From: Piromyces finnis
Lineage: Eukaryota > Neocallimastigomycota > Neocallimastigomycetes > Neocallimastigales > Neocallimastigaceae
NCBI GenBank assembly: GCA_002104945.1
Contig: MCFH01000037.1
Location: 294,501-358,500, forward strand
Reading direction: 5' to 3'
Length of the DNA: 64,000 bases
In this document: piece after piece, positions 1-13,526 of the stretch
How positions within the stretch are numbered: position 1 is the first letter of the stretch
Layout of the letters: every line of letters begins with the position of its first letter
Made by a program: the position numbers and the translations under genes
Notes under the pieces: model-generated
Database searches by the model: none
What the model saw: the letters and a program-made list of their open reading frames with translations, nothing else
Told to the model about the DNA's origin: nothing

Positions 1-1098
1 ATTCAGTTGTTAAAGGATTACCATCTTCATCCTTTTTAATTTTAAGAGCAAATAGTTTATAAATAAATTATTTTCAATAATAATTTTTGTTTAAAAAAAA
101 TTAATATTTTAATTTCTTTTTAATATTTAATTTGTTTATTGAACTTAAAATAATTTTTATTACTTCTTTTGGATATGTAGAAGTTGTTGGTACTGAGTCA
201 CCAGCCATTGTAGCATCTCTATAACTTCTAGCACGGAACATTTGAGTTTTTTCACAATAATGAACACTTCTTAAAATTTTTGGTCTAACTATTGAACAAC
301 GAGTTACAATAGCCTCTAAACATACTAATTTACCAATAAATTTTGCATTTATTTTTCTTGGAGTTGTTTCATTTTCACCAAAACTACCTTCCAAACCAAT
401 ATGGTAAAAATCATTGTCACTAAGTTGTCTTCTTCCATTAACATTATCTGTTGGTTTAATAATTTCATTTAAAGCTCTATCGAATGAAGGAAGATAATCC
501 ATTGGTGAATTTCTTATACTAAAATTTCAAATATAAAATTTCATCATTAAAACAAGAATATAAGAATATTAAATTAATATGTATATATTGAATGATAGTT
601 TCCGTGACATTTAATATAAACTTTATATTTATAGACAAATTATTTAATTTTTTTGATTAAATTATTTACCCATCGAAATATTCTCTATTACGACTTTGAA
701 TATCATCGATTTTTACTATAAGTCGCTTTTCAGTTTCAGATTTTTTTAATTTTTCAATATCATTTCTATATGTATTATTCTTTATAGTAGAAATTGAGAA
801 ATTTAAGATTAATCAATGAGAATGATAAATCTTTTTAAAAAAGAAACATAAAATAATGATAATAATAATCATCCATTCATTTTAAAAAATTACAAAATTA
901 ATTATATAATTGTAATTTTATATGACTTTTATATAATATTGGTTCCATATTAAATTGTAATTTGTACAAATTATTATCATAAAAAAAATAATAATAATAT
1001 ATTATAAAACAAGATTATTAATATTTTACCAAGAATTCAACGAAAAATTGTTGACGTTCTGCCAAACGTTCATCTTCATGTGATTGAGTATCTTCCAT
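1..1098 (-). CDS. MCM3: MCM3 replicative helicase subunit, 5' part (runs off left edge)
   Basis: This is the N-terminal part of MCM3, one of six subunits of the nuclear MCM2-7 helicase that licenses and unwinds replication origins. Exons read on the minus strand are 1098-1030, 779-670, 518-164 and 31-1 (continuing beyond the window), with GT-AG introns of 250, 151 and 132 nt; frame is kept across all three. The start ATG at 1098 has an in-frame TAA nine bases upstream. Family signatures seen in order are FYHIGLEGSFG, then VRPKILRSVHYC, typical of the MCM3 OB-fold/zinc region, then YPKE joined across intron 3 to DEDGNPLTTE. About 188 residues are present of a protein normally around 800 or more, so the AAA+ ATPase core lies outside the window. 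Assignment to MCM3 rather than another MCM rests on the VRPK...SVHYC and GNPLTTE motifs and is strong; exact splice sites are inferred. Confidence 0.93.
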
Positions 1099-4000
1099 TT
1101 TCGATTAAAATTAAAATTTATTATTTCTATTCTTTCCAGATAATTATTATGATTATTATTAAATATTATTTTAATATATGAAAATAAAAAAAAAAAAGTG
1201 AATTATTTATTTTAGACTTTCTTGTTTGATTAAAAAAAGAGAGAGAGAATATGTGTGAATGATAAAAAAAAAAAGTTCATTTTTCATTTATTATATTTAA
1301 ATAATAATTAATTAAAAGAATAATTTAATTATTTATTTGATAAAAATGAATGTATATACTTACTTGATGAAGAAAAAATGGAAGAATCTTATTATTTTTA
1401 AATAAAGTAATAATAAAAAAAATAATTTAATTTCTAAATCAATTTTGAAAAAAATTAAATTACTTTTTCAAAATATTATAAAAAAAAAATTTAAAAAAAA
1501 TTATAATATGTTATAATTAGAATATCCACAAATTAATTGATAACTACATTTTATAACAAAAATGTACTTAATGTATACATTGGTTAGATTAAAAATTTAG
1601 TGATGCTAAAACATGTTATTAAACATCATAATAAAATTAAATAGAATTCTGTTAAACATTATAAAATTAAATTGTAATTCTGTAATATTTGTAGTTTAAT
1701 ATCTATATACTATTAATTATAAAAACTTAATCAAAAAAGATATATACTTAATACTCAATAATAAGAATAAATTAGCATTACATAATTTAATAATTTATTG
1801 TTGAAGGATGAAAATGTTTTTTTTTAATAAAATAATTAATATAATAAGCGTTTTTATAATTTTTCAAAAAAAAAAAAAAAATTGCTATTTTACTTTATTA
1901 TATTTAAGCATCCATAAATATAAAATATATATCTATATAGTAATTATCTATACATAAATATATTAAAAAAAACTTGTTATTATTATTAATCATAATATTA
2001 ATACCAAAATAAAAATAGAAAATATTAATAAGTAATAAATTAAAATCATTTTTTGATTAATATGTATATCGAGATTGTTCTATTCTACAATATATATTTA
2101 AGATAAATATAAAATATAATTATTATATAGTATATTGTATATTTTATTTACTTGTTAAAAATCATAATCTTGTGTAAAGTGAGATACAAGACTATGGATT
2201 TTAGTTAATATGAAAATAAAAAAGAATAATATAAAAACTAATTTTAATAATGGAATCTAAGTATTTAAAAATAAAATGAATGTTTTGAAATTTGCGCTTT
2301 AATCAATAACGAAAAAAAATCTTTCATATGAAATTAGAGGTCTTTTTTTCTTTTCTTTTTTAGATTTCTTAAAGAATAATATAAATATACTAAATCATTA
2401 AATATATTCATAATAAAATAAAATAAATCATATATTGACCAATGCTTATACTTTTAAAAAATCATTTTTTAATAAATTTTGTTAATGATATAATAGAGTT
2501 AACAGATAGAGTGGCAAAATTTTGAAAATGGTCTCTGGCTAAAGATATCCAAACCTTAGTTTTTACTGGTTAAAATTTTAGGTCAACTTTTTCATAAAGT
2601 AGTAATAAATCATGAATAATTTTATTAGTTTAAATCATTTAATAAAAATATAAATCCTAAAGTAATAAAATTATTAATAATTATCACTTTTCTATTTTAT
2701 TATATAGTGTTGTAGTATTATTTGATTTATAAAAGGTAATATATATGTACCTTTTATATTTACTTAAACTGGTTTTTATTTAATAATGAAGTATATGAAG
2801 TTTTAATTATTTTATTACCAAAATTCAAATTTATTTTACAGAATTTTTTTTAAAAAAATATTAAAACTGACCAATAAAATTTTAAATTTTAATCACTTGG
2901 ATCACTTTTAAAAAACAATTTGTTTTTTCTTGAATTAATTCATTAAATTTAGAGTTTTCTTCAAAGTCAATAAATCCATCAATAATATTTCTTGAATTGA
3001 TCACGAAAAATTATTAAATAAAAAATCACCAATATTCATTTATGAAAAACACACGTGCTAAATTATTTAAAGAAATAAAATTTTAAAAGTTATATACCTA
3101 CTATTACTTTGACTATTACCGATTACTATTACTATTACTATTACTATTACTATTACTATTACTATTACTATTACTATTACTATTACTATTACTATTACTA
3201 TTACTATTACTATTACTTTGACTATTACTATTACTATTACTATTACTATTACTATTACTATTACTATTACTATTACTATTACTATTACTATTACTATTAC
3301 TATTACTATTACTATTACTATTACTATTACTATTACTATTATATTACTATTACTATTACTATTACTATTACTATTACTATTACTATTACTATTACTATTA
3401 CTATTACTATTACTATTACTATTACTATTACTATTACTATTACTATTACTATTACTATTACTATTACTATTACTTTACTATTACTATTACTATTACTATT
3501 ACTATTACTATTACTATTACTATTACTATTACTATTACTATTACTATTACTATTACTATTACTATTACTATTACTATTACTATTACTATTACTATTACTA
3601 TTACAATTACTTTGACTATGAAATGAATTTTTATTTTTAAATAAAAAGAATCAAAAATAGGTAAAAAAGCCATTATAATAGTTTGTCTATTGAAACTTAA
3701 AATTATGTACTATATTATATTTTTTATATAACATTTAATGCATTTGTATAATTATATTACTGTATAATAATCCATCGAACTAGCTGTCTTGTTAAATGTT
3801 GAAATAAGTTATCATTTTATTTGTTTTTTTATTATTTATGATATTTTAAATCAATTTATTTTAATTAATATATTTAATATATTAAACTAATGAATTAACC
3901 AATTTAGATTATATGGTATAATATATAATAATTAAAGTTTCTATATAATAATAGAAATCTATACATTTTATATGAAATAAATAGAAATTAATATATATTG

Positions 4001-5705
4001 TACTATTATATTTATATTGAAATATATGTTATATATAAATTATTCTTTCAAAAACAAAAACTTTAAAAATGATCATTTTAATATTTTTTAAATTTGCTTT
4101 TTAATTTATTAAATAAAAAAAAAGCAAAAGTTATTTTTTTTTTTTTACTTTTCTTTTTTTTTTTTTATTTTATATGAAGTTGATAATAAAAAAACTGCAT
4201 TTTTATTTTTATACATAATATATACAATATTCAATTTTTTATACTATTATTATTACAACTTAAAATATCATTGTCATATATCTTATTGATTTATATCTAT
4301 GTACAATTGATTTGAATAATTATATAAACCAAAAAAAAATTTTTTTAAAATATGTAATATTTCACTCTTTCAATTGACAACATCTGAAAAAAAAAGGAAA
4401 TACAATCATCATAATACAGTAAGTTTTTTAAACAGGTATTTATACAAACATTTATTTATATCTATATCATTTATTTATAATACATTTTTTTTACCGAATT
4501 AAATAAATATATATAAAATAATAAGTTAAAAAAGTATATTTTAAAAATGTAACCCATATATTCACAAAACTATTAACTTAAAAGTATAAATGCTTTTTTT
4601 TTTTCAAAGATAAGAATTTATATAATTGAATATACTATATTTTGTTATAAAAACGTACAATAAAAAAAACCTTAACTAAAAAAAAAAAACAAATGTTATT
4701 CCATAGTATCAACGTTGTTCAATATATTTATAATAATTTTATTATAATTTGAAATTTAATGAAATTTCATTTTAATTTGAAATTTATTTAAACTTTTTAT
4801 TTCAAGTGAAATTAAATAATGATAATGGACTTAAAGATATATATATTTTTTAAAAAAAAACAACCTTTTTTAATGTATATTCATTACAAAATGCAAAAAA
4901 CAAATTTTAACAATAAAAAAAATTGAATTATTATATCTTATTAATAAATGAATGAATAAATAAATAAATGAAAAAAATTTTTATGGAATTTGATATATTT
5001 CTATTTAAAATTAGTATATAATTTTAAATAAAATAATATATAATACAATATATTTTTATATATTTATTGATATTTAATTATACATATTATGAATTATAAA
5101 ATGAACAAATTATAATAAAAAAAAAAAAGTAAAAATTATAAAAGCAAATATAATTTGAAATATAATTTTGTTTTTAATCAGAAAAGTATTACAATTATAC
5201 AATTATAGATTAATATAAAGAATTGATAAATTGTTGGAAAAAATTAATACTTTTATGAATATATATATATCATTTTAATAATACAAATAGACGTATATTA
5301 AAAGGCTAATATTTTTTTTTTATTTTAAAAAAGTTATTATAATAGCAATAAATAATAACGATAATGAATACAAAATATTAGGTTTTAGCAGTACATAGAT
5401 GCAAATTTTATGTAAATTTTATATATCGATATTTCAGGATATATAAAAAGAATCGTCAAATTATTCAAATAATAGTTGAAAATTATATATATTTTATTTT
5501 ATTTTTATTTTTAAAGCAGAATATAAATTAATATATTATTAAAAAAGAAAAAATAAAAATCAATGTATTAAATAAATTAGAAAAATAGTCTTTATTTTTT
5601 ATGAATTTAGTCAAATAAAAAAGTTAAAGAGACTTTTAATTATTTTATTATTAATAAAAGTATTCATATACGCAATTTATTAACACTATTTATACAATTT
5701 AAGCA
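1099..5705. other. Intergenic, AT-rich, between divergent MCM3 and cyclin genes
   Basis: These 4.6 kb hold no convincing gene. They contain A/T homopolymers and one large hexanucleotide array (3097-3618, listed separately). A stop-free minus-strand stretch of about 40 codons near 2890-3005 ends in TAA and lacks an ATG; it is treated as unproven. Promoters of MCM3 and of the cyclin gene must lie at the two ends, but no specific element stands out from the AT-rich background. Confidence 0.7.
3097..3618. repeat. Hexanucleotide array (TTACTA)n with variant units
   Basis: About 520 bp of a six-base tandem repeat, unit TTACTA in any rotation. The array is almost pure but carries a TTTGAC variant unit near its left end (about 3108), at about 3217 and near its right end (about 3611). 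Phase slips at about 3341 (ATTATATTAC) and about 3475 (CTTTACTATT) change which dipeptide each frame would read (Tyr-Tyr, Ile-Thr, Leu-Leu, or Val-Ile on the minus strand). All open frames across it are produced by the repeat and are not genes. Confidence 0.97.
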
Positions 5706-7846
5706 ATGAATGTTGATAATCTTACAAAATCAAATAAAAATTCCAATTTTTCAGAATATCATATTTCATCACCTTCTTCAAACCAATCATATAAAACTAG
5801 TATAAATCCAAATAATAATAACAATATATACATCATTAATTCCTCAAATATTAACAATAATATTAACATTAATAAAAATACAAATTATTCTAAACAAAAC
5901 AATAATCCTGTATCTACAGCCATAGAAATATCCCAATCCAAGACTACCTTTGAAATAAATAAGAACTTAAATAACAATCATAATTTTTTAACAAATCTCA
6001 CCAATAATAGTAATAGTAATATAAATTGTGAAAACAATAGAAGAAAACATTTTTATTTTGAAGAAAATAATCATTATATTCCTACTACTACTGTAAACTA
6101 CCAGAATACTTTACCAGCCTCGGGACAAAATAAAAAAATTAAAATCGAAGATATTATTGATAACAATAAAAAAGAAATTTATAATAAGTCATATTCAAGT
6201 AACTATTTGCCAAATTATCAACCAACAAATAGCAAAAATTCATTAGACTATCTTAATAAAACATCTAATATACCTAATAATAGTACTATTTTAACAAATT
6301 CAAATAATCAAACCTCTACCAAATATTATAGAAATAAAAGTTCACTTGAACATTTATACCAAAATAATAATATTATAAATAATAAAAATTACTCTAATTT
6401 GATTTACATTAATTCAGATATTAGAAATACTTATCCACAATCAAATTCATATCAATCCGTAAATCCATTATTAGTAAAACAATCCTCTAATTATATCTAT
6501 AATAGTAATAATAATCTATCTAAAATGATACCTTCTGTACAAAATGCGGAATCAAATGCTTCTCAAATGGAATACTCTCACAGTGAAGACTCAAGTCAAA
6601 GTCACTTGAAAAGAAAATCATTATCAAAGATGAGTATTGATAATATTACTAATAATGATGATAATTATCAGAAGGACACCAAAATTAATAACAATGATAG
6701 TAATGGTTTAACGGTGAATTCTACTTCATCAAAAAATTTAGCAAAATCACCAAATTCATATACCACTCAAAAAACGTCCCAAAACAATTCCTACTCTTCT
6801 ACACCATCTATAAAAAGTAAAAGTGATATTCAAAATCAATCACAAACTAGTGTTTCAATAGAGAACCATAATCAAAAGGAAAATATTACTACTACTACCA
6901 CTACCACTACTACTACCACCACAACTACTACAACCACAACAAATATAACAACGTCTTCAACAACCATTTCCACCAATAATAATAGTAGTAATAATAAATC
7001 CTCCAACTTCAATGCAGTGAAAAAAATAAATAATAATCCAACACCATCTCTATCTAAAACTGTTACTAACTCTAATTCCTGTATATATTTACCGAAAAAT
7101 TTTTATGAAGTAGAAATTAATCATCTTATTTATTTGATCGCAGAGATGTTGGAGAAGCTTACCAAATATAATGATCAAATTACCCTTACAAAGGAAAACT
7201 TAACTCGTTTTCATTCAAGAAAAGCACCAGAAATATCTATCTATGATTATTTGAAACGTATCGTAAAATATGCTGCAATTGATAAGGTTGCTCTTCTTAG
7301 TTTATTAATCTATATAGATCGTATCTGTAAGAGACATCGTATGTTTACTATTAGTTCTTTGACAGTACATCGTTTTATTATTACCTCACTAACCTGTGCA
7401 TCAAAAGCCATGTGTGATTCTATATGTACCAATACCCATTATTCAAAAGGTAAATCATTATCGCTTTATATCATAATATTCAATAATATTCTATGAAATA
7501 TAATTTTAATTTATCAATGAAATCTATTACTAATGGTAATTGTTTATTATTTTTTTCATTATTATTATTATTATTTAATAATTCTAAAGTTGGTGGAGTA
7601 CATATAAAAGAACTTAATCTTTTAGAATTAGAGTTTCTTTTCCTTATTGATTGGCAATTAGCATGTACTGATGTATCAGAATTACAACAATATTATGTCA
7701 ATTTAGTTCGTCAATCATCCATCTATCATATTATGCCGGATTCAGAGGAAAATAGTAAAAATGAAAATACGAATTCCATTACTAATACTAATACCAACAG
7801 TAATAATAATGATAATAAAAGTGTAGGGTTACAAGATGTGGATTAA
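5706..7846 (+). CDS. PHO80/Pcl-type cyclin with long Asn-rich N-terminus
   Basis: Cyclin of the PHO80-like family, a partner of a Pho85/CDK5-like kinase in nutrient or cell-cycle signalling. Two exons, 5706-7449 and 7590-7846, joined by a 140-nt intron in phase 1, give 666 residues. Residues 1 to about 455 are low complexity (Asn/Ser/Thr runs and a pure Thr stretch near residue 400) and look disordered. The cyclin fold occupies about residues 458-645: FHSRKAPEISIYDYLKRIVK, then IDRICKRH, LTVHRFIIT and, across the splice, HYSKVGGVHIKELNLLELEF followed by LIDWQL. The exon junction falls inside the conserved YxKVGG motif, and joining restores it exactly, which supports the intron. A short Asn-rich tail ends the protein. 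The family call is firm; the specific Pho80 or Pcl subgroup is not determined. Confidence 0.9.
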
Positions 7847-9147
7847 GTAATATTTTATAATAGAAATATTTTTATTAAACCTGATAATAATAAATAATGA
7901 GTATTATAAAAAAGAAAATTTAAAGAAGGCAAAAGAAAAAAAAAAAGAGCACAATATTATAATAGGAGATTACATTTAATATATTTTTTCATTTTCTAAA
8001 ATCTAAAGCAAATATTAAAAAAAAAAATAAAAAAAAAATTAAAAAAATAGTAAAATTTATATACAATTATATATATACATTATTATTATTACTATTATTA
8101 CTATTATTATTATTATTCCTTACAAGTAACCCTTATACAGTACATGCACATGAATAAAAAGTTTTTTCTTACTGGGTTGTTATTATTTAATTTCATTTTT
8201 TAGTACTTATAATCATATATTTTATTTTATTTATTTATTTAATAAACTAAATAACCTATTTTATTAATAAAAAAAAAAAAAAAAATATCGCATTGATTTT
8301 TATTTTATTTTTTTATTATAATACTCTTTATCCTTTTTTTTTTTCAATGTTATCATTTAAAAAAAAGAAAAAAGAAAAAATGTTAATAAAGAGATATTTC
8401 ATAATTTAATTTTTAAATTTTATAAAAAAAAAAAAAAAAAAGAGAGGGGGGGATTATTTATAATATTATGTTATTGTATTTCTAATTAATACATATCTTT
8501 TTTTTTTTTTTTTTTTTTTTTCATATGTATTATTTCAGTGAATCGTCAACTTTTGTGAAAAAAAAAAAAAAAAATTCTTTATAATTTAATACCAGATTAG
8601 TTACACAAATAAAATATTAAAAAAAAAAAAAAAAAGTTAATTGAAAAAAAGAAATAAAACATATTAAAATTATAGTAAAAAAAAAAAAAAAAAAAAAAAC
8701 TTTTCTGACTTTTCTTTGTTATCTTCCTCAATTAATATATTATAATATTCTTATTTTTAATTAATAAATAGTGTAAAAAAAAAAAAAAGAAAAGAAAAAT
8801 TAAATTATTATTTATATATAACTAAATTCAATGTATTATTTATTTAATGTTATATATATAACTATTAATATTTTATATTTATTTTACTTTTGAAAAATTA
8901 TCATTTTATTTCATAGGTTAAAACTAAAAAAATCTCTTTTTGATTTGTTAATATTTAAAAAAAAGCTTAATTGTATAAATAAGGTTATTTGCTTATATGA
9001 GAAAAAATATAATAAAAAAGAATTTCTTTTTTTTTTTCTTTTTCTTATTTAAAAAGAATATGAGAAAAAAGATCAAATTAACAGAATAATTAATAAAAGT
9101 TTTAGTATTTTTTTTTTTTTTAAAAAAAAAAACAGTAATAATTAAAA
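7847..9147. other. Intergenic, homopolymer-rich
   Basis: 1.3 kb of A and T runs (several of 15-25 nt). No coding-like stretch was seen on either strand. The cyclin transcript end and the promoter of the next gene must lie here; AATAAA-like strings are frequent but uninformative at this base composition. Confidence 0.7.
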
Positions 9148-10116
9148 ATGACATTTTCAACATATATTAGTAAAATAAATAATCGAAAGAATTATCTATT
9201 GATTGTTGCAATAATTTCACTTGTATATTACTTTTTTTTTTTTTATCCTTTAATATATAGCAATTCTATTTTAAATGGTAAATTCTAGCTAATGCTTCCC
9301 TTTTTTTTTTTTTATTTCATTTATTATATATGATTTGTTTATATATAAAGGTTATTTCAAGTTTATATGTAAATATAGTTGGAATAGTTTTTGGAGCTTT
9401 ATGTATTATCGGACTACAAAAGGTTAAAATTCAAAATATATATATACATTATTAATATCCCTATTGTATTCCTATCAATCTATTTATTATAAATATATAT
9501 ATATATTATTATTTTCTCTCTCTATTTTAATAAAATATCATTATTTTTTAAATTATAATAATAATAGGATAAAATAAAATTTTTAAAGGCATTTTCAATT
9601 TATAGTACTGTTGAATTAGTATTTGCTTCAATTACTGCTGTAGGATTTGTTATCATTTTATTTTTTGATATCTATCTAATAATACATCCTAATAAAGAAA
9701 AACAAGATGAATTAAATAAAGATTTATATGATGAATTTCATGATGATTATGATTACAAGCCAGAAGGAAATTTATTATATATTTTAAATATAGCTGATAT
9801 ATGTTGGTATATCTGTCTTTCTGTGTTTTTTATTCTTTTTAAGGTAATAAAGCATTAAAAAATAATTTTTTATTTTTATATAAAGTAAAGATGATAAGAT
9901 ATTAAGTCATATTTTTTTTAAAAAAAAACATTTCCTTTCTTTTTTTTTTTTTTTTTTTAATATTAAATATAATAATAGAAATTTTCTATAGAATTAGTAA
10001 ATGCCTATATTAATGATATTAAAGAATTCGATGAAGTCAGCCATTTAGAAAATGGTAAAAATACTAATTATACCACTAATAATGAAGCAATCGAAAAAAT
10101 CAATATATATCAATAA
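9148..10116 (+). CDS. Small multi-pass membrane protein, unknown function, four exons
   Basis: Not recognised as a known family. Proposed exons are 9148-9222, 9351-9422, 9568-9843 and 9979-10116, all joined in phase 0, giving 186 residues. Hydrophobic segments: residues about 16-48 (LLIVAIISL joined to VISSLYVNIVGIVFGALCII, probably two short passes), about 60-85 (ELVFASITAVGFVIILFF) and about 115-140 (ADICWYICLSVFFILF). A charged loop rich in Asp/Glu/Lys lies between the last two, and the C-terminal tail of about 45 residues is polar. The layout resembles fungal tetraspan proteins, but no motif identifies a role. Exon 1 could instead run on to 9276 before a GT, but that breaks the hydrophobic frame of exon 2, so the 9222 donor is preferred. 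Exon 4 must use the AG at 9978, since the next AG gives a stop. Confidence 0.7.
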
Positions 10117-11681
<1,565 letters not shown>

Positions 11682-11963
11682 TTATCTTGATCTTTTCCAT
11701 TTTTCACTTAATATTTTATTTTTATCTATATCATGTTTATTATCAAGAGAACCGAAATTAGAGACAATAGTATTATTTTTATCCTTGGTAGGTTTATTTA
11801 TATTAACTTCACTATCATTATTATTATTATTAATATTATTATTAATATTATTACTAATTCCTAAAATCATTTTTTCAAAACCATCTAGAAACATTAAAGC
11901 TATCATAAAAATAGCTAAAATTAATAGGATTCCTTTAATTCGTAATATTTCTAAAAGCCTCAT
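11682..11963 (-). CDS. Small single-pass membrane protein, Asn-rich, hypothetical
   Basis: A 93-residue open frame from an ATG at 11963. It begins with a short basic stretch and one hydrophobic segment at about residues 10-27 (GILLILAIFMIALMFL), consistent with a signal anchor. A polar tail follows with Asn runs, then Lys/Asp-rich sequence ending KWKRSR and TAA. The frame is free of stops in DNA where stops are very frequent, and its composition resembles the other Asn-rich proteins here. The overlapping plus-strand frame is Leu/Ile/Phe-rich only because Asn codons read as such on the other strand. No family is recognised; it could also be one exon of a larger gene. Confidence 0.45.
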   Translation of the reverse strand: MRLLEILRIKGILLILAIFMIALMFLDGFEKMILGISNNINNNINNNNNDSEVNINKPTKDKNNTIVSNFGSLDNKHDIDKNKILSEKWKRSR

Positions 11964-12696
11964 TTTTTTAAAGTACTAAATATCAATATTTAAATCATAA
12001 AATATTATATAACATAAATAATAATAATAAGAAAAAAAGTTTACTAATTTTTTTTTTTCCCGTTCAATATAAAAATAAAATAAAAAAAAAAAACTTATCA
12101 AATAAACTTTAAAAAATTATTTAATCATTATATATAATTAATTTAATGTTAAAAGAGTTATTTATTATTATTTTTATTAAAAGAATTTGTTTATTTTAAA
12201 ACAATCATGATAAAGCATAGTATTAAAAAAAAAAAAATAAAACTTTATATGTTACATTAAAAAAACAAATAAAAAAATCTTTTTTTTTTTTTTAATGCAA
12301 AAGGACTAAAGAATACTGGAAATATAAATTTACATAATTTTACCTTTTTTAAATCCTAAACTTTATTAAAGGTTTAAGAATAAAATATTTAAAATAAAGA
12401 ATATTATATAAATATAGATAGATATAAATTATCCTTTTTTTTTTTTTTTAACTTTCATTTGACTATTTAAAAAAAATATAAAGTTTATTATTTAGTGTTT
12501 TTAGGTAAATCGTAAATCATAATAAACATATTATAAATATAACTTTTTTATAATTAACATTAAATCATTATTAAAAAAAAAGAGTGAATAAAAAAAATAA
12601 AAATAAAAATAATTGGATATACTGCGGATTGCATAGAATTAAAAAAAAAAAAAGATTATAGTTATGTAGTAATTACTATTATATATAAATTAAATG

Positions 12697-12727
<31 letters not shown>

Positions 12728-13526
12728 TTTTATTTAGTTTTTCTTAATTTTTTTTTTTTTTTTTTTTTTATAAAATATAATATATACATATTTTATTTTA
12801 AATAATACTATTAAAAGGTAAATAATAAAAGACTTTAAAAAAGAAAAAGAAGAATATACTTTTTTTTTTAAATTTTTTATTATTATTTATTTATTATTAT
12901 TGGTAATTGGTAATAGATTTAAAAATATAAAATTTATTATTGTGTTAATGATAAATATTAATATGAAAAAAAAAAAAAAAAACTTTTTTTTTTATTATGT
13001 GTAAATATATATATTTTCTCATTTTCAACTCTAATAAAACTTTTTTTTGTTGTTGTCGAAAAAGAAAAAAATATATATATAAGACAGATGGTTTTATTAT
13101 TTCTTTATATTAAAAATAATAATATTATAATAGATTTATTTACTAAATAAAATAAAATAAAATAAAAAACTACTTAATAAACATATGTATGATATATAAA
13201 TGAAAAGGAAGAAGAAGAAGAAAAAAAAAAGGTTAAATATTATTATTATTATTTTTCTTCATATTTAATTATTGTAATGATAAATATATGGCATATTTCC
13301 TTTTTAATTTTTTTAAATAATTTTCTGTGTTTATTATTGGTGTATGAGTGCTAATTATTATTGTTGCTGTTGCTGTTGTTCCTATCGATTTTATTTAAAG
13401 TTATGGTAATGACGATTTTTTTTGTTATTATATTTTTTTTTTTTTAATTTTTCTTTTGTTAAATTTCTTATATATATATTACATTGATATTTAATTTAAT
13501 TCTTTTTATGATTCAATTGATCCAAT
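11964..13526. other. Intergenic, homopolymer-rich
   Basis: 1.56 kb of AT-rich sequence with many long poly-A and poly-T runs, for example T runs near 12703-12725 and 12750-12769. No gene, RNA or ordered repeat was seen. The 3' ends of the flanking minus-strand TBC gene and the promoter of the small ORF belong here. Confidence 0.7.

Noticed and set aside
3109-3673. Open frames reading poly-Tyr, Ile-Thr, poly-Leu or Val-Ile
   Set aside because: All are translations of the hexanucleotide array, using non-ATG starts.
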